Source: an uncultured Alphaproteobacteria bacterium (GTDB taxonomy: Bacteria > Pseudomonadota > Alphaproteobacteria > TMED127). Taken from it: a DNA stretch of 64,000 nucleotides. The stretch lies in contig CACFLM010000001.1 of assembly GCA_902567145.1 (NCBI GenBank), positions 14,119 through 78,118 of the forward strand, written 5' to 3'. This document shows positions 43,580 to 52,894 of this stretch, piece by piece; the first letter of the stretch is position 1, and each line of letters opens with the position of its first letter. The notes below the pieces were generated by a model. It had not been told where the DNA came from, searched no databases, and was given only the letters and a program-made list of their open reading frames with translations. The position numbers and the translations under genes are program-made.

Positions 43580-45469
43580 ATGTGCGGTATTGTAGGTTTT
43601 GAAACTCTTAATAAAGCAGATTTTAATTCACAAAAAAAAATTAAAATCATCACTGAAACGCTAAATCATCGTGGTCCAGATTCATTTGGATTCTGGAATA
43701 ACGAATCCAAAAATATTTATCTAGGTCATACAAGGCTTTCAATAGTTGATTTGTCATCTGAGGGTAATCAACCTATGCAATCCCTTGATGGGAGGTATGT
43801 AATAGTCTTTAATGGTGAAATTTACAATTATAAATTTTTAAAAGAAAGGTTGATCAAAGAGTACAATATTAAATTTAGGAATGAGACTGATACAACTGTT
43901 TTGTTGGAATCAATTTCATTGATTGGTTTAAAGAAAACAATTCAAAGTATAGAAGGAATGTTTGCTTTTGCACTTTATGATAAAAAAGAAGGATCAATTT
44001 ATCTAGTTAGAGATAGGTTTGGTGAAAAGCCCTTATTTTATTTTTTAAATAATAACTTTTTTGTATTTGCATCTGAATTAAAATCAATAAAGAGGTTTTT
44101 TATAGAGTCAAATCTAAAGATTAATAGTCGTAGTTGCCAGTTATTCTCATGTTTAGGTTATATTCCTGCGCCATTAACTATTTACGAAAAAACGTTCAAA
44201 GTAATGCCTTCAGAAATTATTAAAATTAATTCTGGAAAAATATTATTCAGAGAAAAGTATTGGGAACCCAATCAAGCAATATATGAGACTTCTCAAGAGT
44301 CTAAGATTCAAAATGTTCAGAATATTGAAAATCTTATAGAAGGTTCAGTTAAGAAAATGATGGTGGCTGATGTTGAGGTTGGATGTTTTCTTTCCGGAGG
44401 AGTTGATTCAAGCTTAATTGCATCTTTGATGCAAAAAAACTCTCTAAAAAAAATAAAGACTTTCACGATTGGATTTGAAGAACAACAATTTGATGAGTCT
44501 AAATATGCAAAGAGTATAGCAAAACATCTTGGAACAGAACACAATGAAATGATTGTCTCAATGACTGATTTATTAAATAATATTGAAAATGTAAGTGAAA
44601 TATACGATGAGCCTTTCGGTGATTCTTCTTTCTTGCCTACTGAGATATTATGTAAGCATGCAAGTAAATCCTTAAAGGTTGTTCTTTCCGGCGATGGAGG
44701 GGATGAGATTTTTTTAGGATATAATAGATACCTTTTATCAAAAAAAATCGAAAGATTTAATATGTTAGTCCCATATAAATTACGCATACTTTTACAAAAA
44801 TTAATAAAAGTTATTCCTCTTGGATTTTTTGATTATTTAAGTTCACCAATTCAAAAAAAATTTGGATTACATGGTTTCTCTCACAAAGTTCAAAAATTAA
44901 CTAATCTTTTATCATATAATGATGATATTGATTTCTACAAAAAACTAAATCTTATTGATAATTCTAACTTTGATATAATAGATAATAACGCGATTTTTGA
45001 AAAATATGATGATTTATTAAGATCTACACAAATAAATGATATAAATTATTATTTATCAAATGATATATTAGTTAAAGTTGATAGGGCAAGTATGTCAAAC
45101 TCACTTGAAGTACGATCACCTTTTTTAGATAGTGTATTGAGTAATGAGGCCTTAAAGATTCCTGCGGATTTAAAAATAAAGAATCAAGCATTAAAGCATA
45201 TATTAAAAACTCATTTAGAAAAATTTATTCCGAAAAAACTTTTTGAAAGACCAAAAATGGGATTTGCTATTCCGTTGGATGTTTGGTTAAATAAAAAACA
45301 TGTAATAGATTTATTTGATGACGTATTTAATGATAGTGATTGGGAGAAATTAAGTTTTGACTCAAGTAGGATTAAAGATATTTGGAAGAATTATAAGAGA
45401 TTTAAAAAATATACACCTACAATGGTATGGAACTATGCTGTAGCTGGGTTGTGGTTAAAAAATAATTAA
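43580..45469 (+). CDS. asnB: Asparagine synthase, glutamine-hydrolysing
   Basis: A 629-residue amidotransferase. The N-terminal Cys2 of 'MCGIVGFETL' and 'RGPDSFGFWN' form the glutaminase site. 'SGGVDSSLIASLMQK' is the ATP pyrophosphatase loop, and 'LSGDGGDEIFLGYNRY' and 'VDRASMSNSLEVRSPFLD' follow. It converts aspartate to asparagine or, in glycan loci, amidates a sugar acid. The glycan context (GT-C-like gene before, GT4 after) favours the latter, but the sequence cannot decide. No unusual substitutions were noticed. Confidence 0.92.
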   Translation: MCGIVGFETLNKADFNSQKKIKIITETLNHRGPDSFGFWNNESKNIYLGHTRLSIVDLSSEGNQPMQSLDGRYVIVFNGEIYNYKFLKERLIKEYNIKFRNETDTTVLLESISLIGLKKTIQSIEGMFAFALYDKKEGSIYLVRDRFGEKPLFYFLNNNFFVFASELKSIKRFFIESNLKINSRSCQLFSCLGYIPAPLTIYEKTFKVMPSEIIKINSGKILFREKYWEPNQAIYETSQESKIQNVQNIENLIEGSVKKMMVADVEVGCFLSGGVDSSLIASLMQKNSLKKIKTFTIGFEEQQFDESKYAKSIAKHLGTEHNEMIVSMTDLLNNIENVSEIYDEPFGDSSFLPTEILCKHASKSLKVVLSGDGGDEIFLGYNRYLLSKKIERFNMLVPYKLRILLQKLIKVIPLGFFDYLSSPIQKKFGLHGFSHKVQKLTNLLSYNDDIDFYKKLNLIDNSNFDIIDNNAIFEKYDDLLRSTQINDINYYLSNDILVKVDRASMSNSLEVRSPFLDSVLSNEALKIPADLKIKNQALKHILKTHLEKFIPKKLFERPKMGFAIPLDVWLNKKHVIDLFDDVFNDSDWEKLSFDSSRIKDIWKNYKRFKKYTPTMVWNYAVAGLWLKNN

Positions 45470-45498
45470 AAGTTAAATAAATTTTTTTATAAAGCAGA

Positions 45499-46584
45499 AT
45501 GAAAAAAATTTTTATAATAATAGGTAGTTTAGGAATTGGAGGAACTGAGAAACAATTATTAATCAAAATTGATTATTTAAAAAAAAGATATGATTTTACA
45601 CTTATCTTTTTTTTTAAAAAAGGTGAACTTTACAAATCATTTAAAAATCTTGGTATAAATATAATAGATCTTTCTAGTTCAAAAAAAAATAAAATTCTTA
45701 ATTACATTCAAGCATACCTTAGCGTCTTATCACTAATTAAAAGAAACAGGCCAGATATATTAAATTTTTATTTACCTCATTCATATTTAATTTTTGGTTC
45801 ATTGGCATATTTTTTTAAAAATGTAAATTTTGTTATGTCCAGACGATCTTTAAACAATTATCAAAAAAAGATTCCATTAGTAAGGTTTGTTGAGAAAAGG
45901 ATTTTACACAGAAAAATGAAATTTATTTTAGCAAATAGTAATGCTATTAAAGATGAGTTGATTCTTGAAGAGGGAGTTAGTAAGGAAAAAATAAATTTAA
46001 TCTATAATTCAGTCAAACTAAGAAAGATTGAGAAAATAAAAAAAAATAAAAATATCAGAATATTGCATCTAGCTAATCTAATACCCTATAAGAATCATAA
46101 ATTAATAATTAAGGCCTGTAATGTGTTGAAACATGTTTCAGACTTTAGAGTTGAGTTAATAGGTGATGGCGAGATTAATTATAAAGAAGAACTAAAGAAC
46201 GAAATTAAAAAATATAATCTAAGTGATAAAATATATTTTCACGGGAAGATAAAAGATTTTGAGAGTATAATAAGAACCTGTGATATTGGAGTTCTTACAT
46301 CAAGTGAAGAAGGATTTTCTAATTCAATTTTAGAATATATGTCCTATGGATTACCAGTTATAGCCACAAATGTTGGCGGAAACTCCGAAATAATTGATCA
46401 TAATAGGAATGGATATTTGGTAGAAGAAGATGATTTTATGAGTTTTGCAAAATACTTAGAAACCTTAATTAATAATAAGAAACTCCGCACCTCATTAGGG
46501 AGAAACGGTTACACTAAAGTTAAAAAAAACTTTAGCATAAAAAAAAATATGGAAAATTATTATAATTTCTATCAAAGTTTGTAA
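45499..46584 (+). CDS. Family 4 glycosyltransferase
   Basis: A 361-residue GT-B enzyme. 'GSLGIGGTEKQLLIKIDYL' opens the protein. 'RILHLANLIPYKNHKLIIKACNVL', 'VELIGDGEINYKEELK' and 'CDIGVLTSSEEGFSNSILEYMSYGLPVIATNVGGNSEII' form the donor-binding half. It ends the glycan island; a 71-nt spacer separates it from the ergothioneine operon. Confidence 0.92.
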   Translation: MKKIFIIIGSLGIGGTEKQLLIKIDYLKKRYDFTLIFFFKKGELYKSFKNLGINIIDLSSSKKNKILNYIQAYLSVLSLIKRNRPDILNFYLPHSYLIFGSLAYFFKNVNFVMSRRSLNNYQKKIPLVRFVEKRILHRKMKFILANSNAIKDELILEEGVSKEKINLIYNSVKLRKIEKIKKNKNIRILHLANLIPYKNHKLIIKACNVLKHVSDFRVELIGDGEINYKEELKNEIKKYNLSDKIYFHGKIKDFESIIRTCDIGVLTSSEEGFSNSILEYMSYGLPVIATNVGGNSEIIDHNRNGYLVEEDDFMSFAKYLETLINNKKLRTSLGRNGYTKVKKNFSIKKNMENYYNFYQSL

Positions 46585-46655
46585 AATAAAAAAATTCAAT
46601 CTACTATGAGAAATAATAAAAATTAGAAAATGTTTATATAGAGAAATATAAAAAT

Positions 46656-47906
46656 ATGGATGGTTCACAAAAAAATTATTGTAGTAAACTATGTATAGAT
46701 GATTTTTTGTCTACAAGAAATTTAACAACAGAATTAATACAAAATCTTACTCCTGAGGATATGGTTGTTCAACCTCGAGATTTTGTGAGTCCAGTAAAAT
46801 GGCATCTAGGACATACCACTTGGTTTTTTGAAAAATTCCTCCTAATACCATTTCATAAAAATTACAAATATTTTTCTAAAGACTTTAACTATATCTTCAA
46901 TTCATATTACAATAGTGCTGGTCCATTTAATTCAAGAGATAAAAGAGGTATTTTAAATAGACCATTACTTGATGAAGTAATTAAATATCGAAAATATATC
47001 GATCAGAATCTAATGGAGTTGTTTAGTAAAGAACAACCAACTTCTAGAAGGTTTTTACTAGAATTAGGAATAAATCATGAGCAACAACATCAAGAATTAA
47101 TTTTAATGGATATTAAGAATATTTTTTTTTCAAATCCTTTAAAACCTGCATTCATTAAATCAGATTTAATTAAAGAAAAAGGAATATCTAAAAATCAATT
47201 TATTTTAAAGCATAATACAGAGTTCAAATATGGACGTGAAGACAGCAATTTTTTTTATGATAATGAATCACCTTCAAACACTCATCAACTCCAGCCATTT
47301 GAATTAAGTTCTTATGTTTCTAATTCTGACTGGAAGGAATTCATAAAAGATGGTGGTTATGACTCACACGAGTTTTGGTTATCAGATGGTTGGGATTTTA
47401 TAAATAAAAATAATATTAAAAGACCACTCTACTGGATTGATGAATCTAATTATTTTACATTTAATGGTGTAAAAAGTATTGATGATTCTTTACCTGTATC
47501 GCATATAAGTTTTTACGAAGCTTGTGCGTTTGCTAAATATAAAGACCTAAGATTACCAACAGAATTTGAGTTAGAATATTTTTTAAGTAAAACTTCAAAA
47601 AAAGGGAACTTTTTGGAAGAAAAAAAATTTATCGAGGTTGATTATTGTAGCCCTCTATATAAAAACTGCTTGTTTGGAAATCTTTGGATGTGGACATCTA
47701 GTAATTATGTTCCATACAAAAATTACAAAGCCTATAAAAAAGACTTAATGGAATACAATAGCAAATTTATGTGCAACCAATTTGTATTGAAGGGTGGATC
47801 ACACAGTACTTCTGAAAAGCATATAAGGTCATCTTACAGGAACTTCTACTATCCATATAATAGATGGCAATTTTGTGGACTAAGACTGGTAAATGATCTA
47901 TGTTAA
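46656..47906 (+). CDS. egtB: Hercynine oxygenase EgtB
   Basis: A 416-residue iron enzyme of ergothioneine synthesis, joining hercynine and a cysteine thiol donor by oxidative C-S bond formation. The DinB-type domain holds 'VKWHLGHTTWFFEKF' and 'LGINHEQQHQELILMDIKN', with His141 and His145 as likely iron ligands together with an upstream His. The C-terminal FGE-sulfatase domain includes 'LPVSHISFYEACAFAKYKDLRLPTEFELEYF' and 'FVLKGGSHSTSEKHIRSSYRNFYYP'. It overlaps egtD by 7 nt. Confidence 0.93.
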   Translation: MDGSQKNYCSKLCIDDFLSTRNLTTELIQNLTPEDMVVQPRDFVSPVKWHLGHTTWFFEKFLLIPFHKNYKYFSKDFNYIFNSYYNSAGPFNSRDKRGILNRPLLDEVIKYRKYIDQNLMELFSKEQPTSRRFLLELGINHEQQHQELILMDIKNIFFSNPLKPAFIKSDLIKEKGISKNQFILKHNTEFKYGREDSNFFYDNESPSNTHQLQPFELSSYVSNSDWKEFIKDGGYDSHEFWLSDGWDFINKNNIKRPLYWIDESNYFTFNGVKSIDDSLPVSHISFYEACAFAKYKDLRLPTEFELEYFLSKTSKKGNFLEEKKFIEVDYCSPLYKNCLFGNLWMWTSSNYVPYKNYKAYKKDLMEYNSKFMCNQFVLKGGSHSTSEKHIRSSYRNFYYPYNRWQFCGLRLVNDLC

Positions 47907-48877
47907 AAAGTTCAAATCTGTCTTTTCACGATATATATAAAAGTGAAGATAACCAGTCTATTGATATAGTTAATGGATTAACAAAAAAAATACAAAAGAC
48001 AGTTAGTCCAAAATATTTTTACGATGAAAAAGGATCAAAACTATTTGATAAAATTACAACCTTGGATGATTATTATCCTACAAAAAAAGAAATTGAAATT
48101 TTAGAAAAGCAAAATAAGGAGTTTTTTGATATTCTTCCCTCTGAATCTTCTGTAATAGAATTTGGGAGTGGTTCAAATAAGAAAATTAAAAGACTTCTTA
48201 GGGCTCTCAATAAACCATCGGAATATATTCCTATAGATATTAGCAAGGAGTTTCTTTATAAGAATGCAAGAGATTTAGCTAGAGATTTTCCACATTTAAG
48301 AGTCAAAGCAATATGTGCAGATTTTGATCAAATAGATGATCTGTATAAACTTATAAATCAGAGTAATTCAAAAATAGGTTTTTTTCCTGGTTCAACAATA
48401 GGGAATTATTCTCCAAATAATGCAAAGGATCTATTAAAAAAGTTTTCAAAAATTTTGGGAGAAAATAATTCTCTAGTAATTGGAGTTGATCTACAAAAGG
48501 ATATTAGAGTCTTAGAAAAAGCCTATAATGATTCAAAAGGTTTAACCGCACAATTCAATAAAAATATTTTAAATGGTGTAAATAATATCTGTGGGACAAT
48601 GTTTGATCAGAAAAATTTTTCACATAAAGCATTTTTTAATAAAGAAGAAAGTAGAATTGAAATGCATCTTGTCAGTAAAAAAAAACAGACCCTTGATATT
48701 TTCGAGAAGCAGATAACTTTTAAAGAAGGCGAGACTATTCACACTGAGAGTTCCTACAAATATTCAGTTGAAAGTTTTAAAAAATTAGTTGAATCTGCTA
48801 ACTATCAAACGATAAAAATACTCAAGGATAGGAATTCTTTTTTCGGAGTTTTCTTTCTGAAAGTAAAGAGTTCTTGA
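47900..48877 (+). CDS. egtD: L-histidine N-alpha-methyltransferase EgtD
   Basis: A 325-residue SAM-dependent trimethylase that makes hercynine from histidine. 'KYFYDEKGSKLFDKITTLDDYYPTKKEIEIL' is the EgtD signature. 'VIEFGSGSNKKIKRLLRAL', 'YIPIDISKEFL' and 'FFPGSTIGNYSPNNAKDLLKKF' carry the SAM site, and 'LHTESSYKYSVESF'-type sequence (IHTESSYKYSV) the histidine-binding loop. Overlaps egtB by 7 nt and the next gene by 4 nt, so the three are one operon. Confidence 0.95.
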   Translation: MLKSSNLSFHDIYKSEDNQSIDIVNGLTKKIQKTVSPKYFYDEKGSKLFDKITTLDDYYPTKKEIEILEKQNKEFFDILPSESSVIEFGSGSNKKIKRLLRALNKPSEYIPIDISKEFLYKNARDLARDFPHLRVKAICADFDQIDDLYKLINQSNSKIGFFPGSTIGNYSPNNAKDLLKKFSKILGENNSLVIGVDLQKDIRVLEKAYNDSKGLTAQFNKNILNGVNNICGTMFDQKNFSHKAFFNKEESRIEMHLVSKKKQTLDIFEKQITFKEGETIHTESSYKYSVESFKKLVESANYQTIKILKDRNSFFGVFFLKVKSS

Positions 48878-50010
48878 AATATATAAATTTTAATAATGCT
48901 GGTTCTAGTAGGCCCCATTCTGGGATAAATAAGATAATATTCAATTTCTTGGAATTAGAAAGAAAATATGGTGGTTATTATGCTGCAGAAAAATTTTCTA
49001 AAGAATTAGGAGACTTCTATAATAATTTATCAAATCTAATAAATTGTAATAAAGAAGAGATTTCTTTCTTATCAAACACAACTTTAGCATGGAATTTATT
49101 TTTTAATTCTTTAAATATTTCAAAAAAACACAATGTTGTTATTTTTGAAAATGAATACGGTAGTAATTTGATTTATTACAGAAAGCAAAACTTAAATTTA
49201 AGAATTGTAAAGATAAAAGAAGACGGAAATATTTGTTTAAATGATTTGAGACAAAAGATTGATGAAAATACAAAAATTGTATGTCTGTGTCATATAGCTT
49301 CACAATGTGGAGATGAGATGTGTGCAGAAAGGGTAGGAAATTTAATTTATAATATTAATCCTAAAATCATTTTTATATTGGATGCCTGTCAGTCAATTGG
49401 ACAAGTTAAAGTTGATGTGAAAAAAATTAAATGTGATGTATTAGTTGGTTCTGGAAGAAAATACTTAAGAGGACCGAGAGGAACAGGTTTTATTTTTGTA
49501 AAAAAACAAATTACAAAAAAAATACAACCCTCAATTCTGGATCTTAAGAATGCTGAACTCAAGGAGAACTATATAAAGATAAGAAAATCTAATGTGTTTG
49601 AAAATTTTGAGTATTCCCCAGCACTTAAACTCGGATTGAGTAAGGCAATTGAGAATACTAATATTACTGGTATTGAAGAAATAACATCGGATATTAAGAA
49701 AAAAAGTCTGTTCTTAAGAAGAAAATTGGAAAAATTTGATGAAATAATATTCTATGAAAATCATAAATTCATAACTGGCATCAACACACTTAGAATAAGA
49801 GGTTATAAATCTTCAAAATTACAAAAGTATTTGCTTTCGAAAAAAATACTTAGCTCTACGTCATCATTGGCTACTAGTTTCTTATATTTTAGAAAAAAAA
49901 GAATTAGTGATGTTTTAAGGGTATCAATTCATCGATATAACTCATTAAGTGAAATTAACTATTTGGTTAAATGTTTAATTGACTTAATTAAAAAAAAAGT
50001 AATTATATAA
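48874..50010 (+). CDS. egtE: Class V PLP aminotransferase-like protein, EgtE candidate
   Basis: A 378-residue protein starting at TTG 48874 with 'YINFNNAGSSRPHSGI', the opening of cysteine-desulfurase-like enzymes. 'ILDACQSIGQVKVDVKKIKCDVLVGSGRKYLRGPRGTGF' gives the PLP Asp and the lysine in SGRKYLRGPRG, which resembles EgtE's SRKWL.GPRG. EgtE cleaves hercynylcysteine sulfoxide to ergothioneine. Its place directly after egtB and egtD supports this assignment over a general desulfurase. Confidence 0.85.
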   Translation: MKYINFNNAGSSRPHSGINKIIFNFLELERKYGGYYAAEKFSKELGDFYNNLSNLINCNKEEISFLSNTTLAWNLFFNSLNISKKHNVVIFENEYGSNLIYYRKQNLNLRIVKIKEDGNICLNDLRQKIDENTKIVCLCHIASQCGDEMCAERVGNLIYNINPKIIFILDACQSIGQVKVDVKKIKCDVLVGSGRKYLRGPRGTGFIFVKKQITKKIQPSILDLKNAELKENYIKIRKSNVFENFEYSPALKLGLSKAIENTNITGIEEITSDIKKKSLFLRRKLEKFDEIIFYENHKFITGINTLRIRGYKSSKLQKYLLSKKILSSTSSLATSFLYFRKKRISDVLRVSIHRYNSLSEINYLVKCLIDLIKKKVII

Positions 50011-50012
50011 TA

Positions 50013-50396
50013 ATGCAAGTAGTCAGATTTATTAGATTCATTCAAGTAACCTCAGTTTTAATAATCTTAGCAGGAGCAGTGATTGGTTTTGTTAGCGAAA
50101 TTAATTTGATGATCCATAAAATGAAAGTTGAACTCGCAGACTTATTACTCCTCTTTATCTATGTAGAAGTTATGGGCATGATAAGAGTTTATTTATTAAA
50201 CGAGGAAATAAGAATTACTTATCCGCTGATTATAGCTATAACAGCAATATCAAGATTAATCATACTGCAGAAGAAGGATCTTGACCCTTCTATACTCATA
50301 TATGAATCAGTGGCGATATTAATAATAGCAATTGCCATAATTGTTCTCAGATTAAGATATTTAAGCTTTTTGAAACCAAAGAGAAATTATAAATAA
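50013..50396 (+). CDS. PsiE-family membrane protein
   Basis: A 127-residue protein with four predicted hydrophobic segments. 'LADLLLLFIYVEVMGMIRVYL' and 'ITAISRLIIL' match the phosphate-starvation-inducible PsiE family, whose function is unknown. It starts 2 nt after the EgtE-like gene and 12 nt before the PAP2 gene, so it may be part of the same transcript. No Pho-box was identified. Confidence 0.75.
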   Translation: MQVVRFIRFIQVTSVLIILAGAVIGFVSEINLMIHKMKVELADLLLLFIYVEVMGMIRVYLLNEEIRITYPLIIAITAISRLIILQKKDLDPSILIYESVAILIIAIAIIVLRLRYLSFLKPKRNYK

Positions 50397-50408
50397 AATG
50401 AAACTCTA

Positions 50409-51122
50409 ATGTACATTAGATTTCGTAATCAGATATTATTTTATAATACAGTTTTATTTATTTTTTTTGGGTTGCTGTTTTTATTTTTTCCAAAGATAGA
50501 TATTTATCTGTCAGGATTATTTTTTCTTGAAGATAAGTTTATTTCTGAAAAGTATATTTTTATTAAATATATGAGAACAACGCTTAAAAATTTAATGATC
50601 CTAATACCGTTTCTGTCTATTATTTTTTTGGTAGTTGATTACATTAATAAAAAGCAAAAAGTAAAAAAATCAATTAGGTTGAGAACTAAATTTGCTTTTA
50701 TAGGCCTTATTCTTGGACCTATTGTTGGGTGTGGTCTTATAGCAAACTTTTATTTTAAGGATACTTGGGGTAGAGCAAGGCCGGTTAATATTGAGGAGTT
50801 TGGTGGTGATAAAATCTTCACACCTCCTTTTTTGAAATCTGATCAATGTGAAAAGAATTGCTCATGGATAAGTGGAGAAGCATCTGCAGCTTTTTCTTTT
50901 ATAGTGGGTACGATTATTCTAAAAAACCCAATTTTTTTTTTTTATAATATCATCTTAGGGTTTTTAGTATTTTTTTGTAGAATTTCAATGGGGGGGCATT
51001 TTTTTAGTGACAACATATTTGCTATGATTTTTATGATTTATTTAGCAATAATGTATAAGAATATAATTTATTCATGCCTTAAGAGAAGATTATTATATGA
51101 AAAAAGTACTAATTATAACTGA
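50409..51122 (+). CDS. PAP2 superfamily phosphatase
   Basis: A 237-residue membrane phosphatase. The three PAP2 motifs are visible: 'KDTWGRARP', 'WISGEASAAF' (SGEAS in place of the common SGHS/T) and 'RISMGGHFFSDN'. These enzymes remove phosphate from lipid phosphates or lipid A at the periplasmic face. The next gene starts inside it (26-nt overlap) and encodes an ELM1-like protein; an LpxL-like gene lies beyond, so a lipid-A or lipid-carrier role is likely by context. Confidence 0.82.
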   Translation: MYIRFRNQILFYNTVLFIFFGLLFLFFPKIDIYLSGLFFLEDKFISEKYIFIKYMRTTLKNLMILIPFLSIIFLVVDYINKKQKVKKSIRLRTKFAFIGLILGPIVGCGLIANFYFKDTWGRARPVNIEEFGGDKIFTPPFLKSDQCEKNCSWISGEASAAFSFIVGTIILKNPIFFFYNIILGFLVFFCRISMGGHFFSDNIFAMIFMIYLAIMYKNIIYSCLKRRLLYEKSTNYN

Positions 51123-52026
51123 CGAAAAAAAGAGTAGCGTCAATCAATGTGAAGCTTTAATAAATCAATTAAAAAAAAAAAAAAAGATACAGGTTGAATA
51201 TTTTCTAATTCAAAGACGATTTATTCATGAATTTCCAAACTTTTTAATTTATTTTTATTTATTAATAAACTCTTACAGGGTTAAGTATAACGATTTTAAT
51301 ATTATCTTATCTTGTGGAAGGATTTGCGCACCATATAGTCTGATTTTAAAGAGACAAAACCCAAAATGTGCGAACATTCATATTCTGGATCCATATTTTT
51401 TAAGAAGTAGATTTGACAAAATCTTAATTCCTTCCCATGATCTAGAGAAGTTGCCTAAACTTTCAAACATAATACAAACTACTGGGACACTGGTAAAAAT
51501 AAAAGAAATAACAAAGTCTGAAAAAAAAAAATTTAATTCAATTAGATCTTCTAAGAAACTTATTTCATGTTTTATCGGAGGAAACGGTAGAAGTTCGAAA
51601 CTTCTAATTAAGGATATAGAATCACTTATTAAAAAAATAAACTTATTAGGTGATGACTATAGAATTATTTATTGTTTTTCTAGAAGAACAAGTTTAATTG
51701 CGAAAAATATGATTAAAGAAAGAATGAATCCAAGTCATTTTTATTATGACTATACTGAAATAAACCCATATTGGTATTTAATAAAAGAGTCTGACTTTTT
51801 TATAGTTACTGAAGACTCTGTAAGTATGATATCAGACTGTATTTCAACTGGAAAACCTGTTTATATTTTAAAAATAAGTATTTTAAAAAATAAAATTAAA
51901 GATTTTAATTATAACTTACTTTCAAATGGAATTGTAAGATATTTTGAAGGCAGTATTAAATCTTGGCGTTATGTAAAGTTGAATGAATCTTTAAGAATAT
52001 CGAAGATTATCAGCTCGTTATTTTAA
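51097..52026 (+). CDS. ELM1-like (mitochondrial fission ELM1 family) GT-B-type protein
   Basis: A 309-residue protein. 'NIILSCGRICAPYSLILKRQNPK', 'HDLEKLPKLSNIIQTTGTLVKI', 'CFIGGNGRSSKLLIKDIESLI' and 'ESDFFIVTEDSVSMISDCISTGKPVYIL' reproduce the ELM1/DUF1022 layout. Bacterial members are GT-B-like and sit in cell-envelope loci; biochemical function is not established. A 15-A run near position 51170-51185 encodes a lysine string and does not break the frame. It ends with a 4-nt overlap against the convergent LpxL-like gene. Confidence 0.82.
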   Translation: MKKVLIITDEKKSSVNQCEALINQLKKKKKIQVEYFLIQRRFIHEFPNFLIYFYLLINSYRVKYNDFNIILSCGRICAPYSLILKRQNPKCANIHILDPYFLRSRFDKILIPSHDLEKLPKLSNIIQTTGTLVKIKEITKSEKKKFNSIRSSKKLISCFIGGNGRSSKLLIKDIESLIKKINLLGDDYRIIYCFSRRTSLIAKNMIKERMNPSHFYYDYTEINPYWYLIKESDFFIVTEDSVSMISDCISTGKPVYILKISILKNKIKDFNYNLLSNGIVRYFEGSIKSWRYVKLNESLRISKIISSLF

Positions 52027-52877
52027 TTGCTCCACCTATTATGGAACCATATCCATTGTTCAGGATATTTTCTAATCCATTCTTCAACATAAGAATTTAA
52101 ATAATTCATTATTTCTTTTTCATTTCCAATTTTCCTAAGCTCTTGAGGATTTATAGGCTTGTGGTATGAAACTCTAAAGTTTGTAGCCTTCTCTCTAAAA
52201 CAGACCGCAGGGATAATGGGGCACTCAAACTTAAGAGCAAATTTGGCTATTGCTGACGGTGATTTAACAGTTTCATTGAAAAATCTTGTCTCTATACCAT
52301 CATTCATTTTTTGATCTATAAGCATTCCTATATGTCCTCCTCTCATTTTCAAGATTTTGAGACATTGTTTTGCTCCCTCGTTTCCTTTTTTTATTAATCC
52401 AACACCATATCCTATCCGTATTTTTCTAAGAATTTTGTCAGCGAACTTATTGTTTGGAGCCCTATAAATAAAGTTAATCTTATACCCTTTTTGAGTTAAT
52501 AAGTGCGAGGTCAACTCCCAATTTCCAATGTGCGCAGAAAAAAATAGGCAGTTATTATATTTATTTAAAGGCTCAATCAAATTTTTTTCATTCTCTATTA
52601 ATATATTTTTACAAACCTTTATTTTGTTTAAGTTTGGGTATTCACCTATGACTCTTCCAAAATGAAACCACATTTTTTTTACAATCTTTTTATATTCTGA
52701 TTTTCGTAGATTTGGGAAAACTCTACTTAAATTTTGGTTGACCGTTTTATTTCTCTTTGAGAAAATTCCATAAAAATAGAAAAGAACCCCTCCTAAGAAA
52801 GATGAAACTTTTAAACCAAATATTTTAAATAAAAAATAAAAACAGGATAATAATAAATATTCAAAAAAATCTTTCAA
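52023..52877 (-). CDS. Lysophospholipid/lauroyl acyltransferase (LpxL/HtrB family)
   Basis: A 284-residue membrane-anchored acyltransferase. 'FFSAHIGNWELTSHLL' contains the catalytic HX4E motif (His116, Glu121), and 'HIGMLIDQKMNDGIETRFF', 'AIAKFALKFECPIIPAVCFR' and the C-terminal 'YPEQWIWFHNRW' are all typical. It adds secondary acyl chains to lipid A or to a related lipid. Its presence indicates an outer membrane with LPS. No other lpx gene lies in the window. It is 17 nt downstream of the SUMT gene. Confidence 0.92.
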   Translation of the reverse strand: MKDFFEYLLLSCFYFLFKIFGLKVSSFLGGVLFYFYGIFSKRNKTVNQNLSRVFPNLRKSEYKKIVKKMWFHFGRVIGEYPNLNKIKVCKNILIENEKNLIEPLNKYNNCLFFSAHIGNWELTSHLLTQKGYKINFIYRAPNNKFADKILRKIRIGYGVGLIKKGNEGAKQCLKILKMRGGHIGMLIDQKMNDGIETRFFNETVKSPSAIAKFALKFECPIIPAVCFREKATNFRVSYHKPINPQELRKIGNEKEIMNYLNSYVEEWIRKYPEQWIWFHNRWSN

Positions 52878-52894
52878 TAAAACCTCAATTTACT

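Noticed and set aside
44317..44787. 156-codon open frame on the minus strand inside asnB
   Set aside because: It lies entirely antisense to a clear asparagine synthase and has no recognisable domain.
51168..51186. Poly-A tract in the ELM1-like gene as a frameshift site
   Set aside because: The frame stays open across it with the family motifs following in register.
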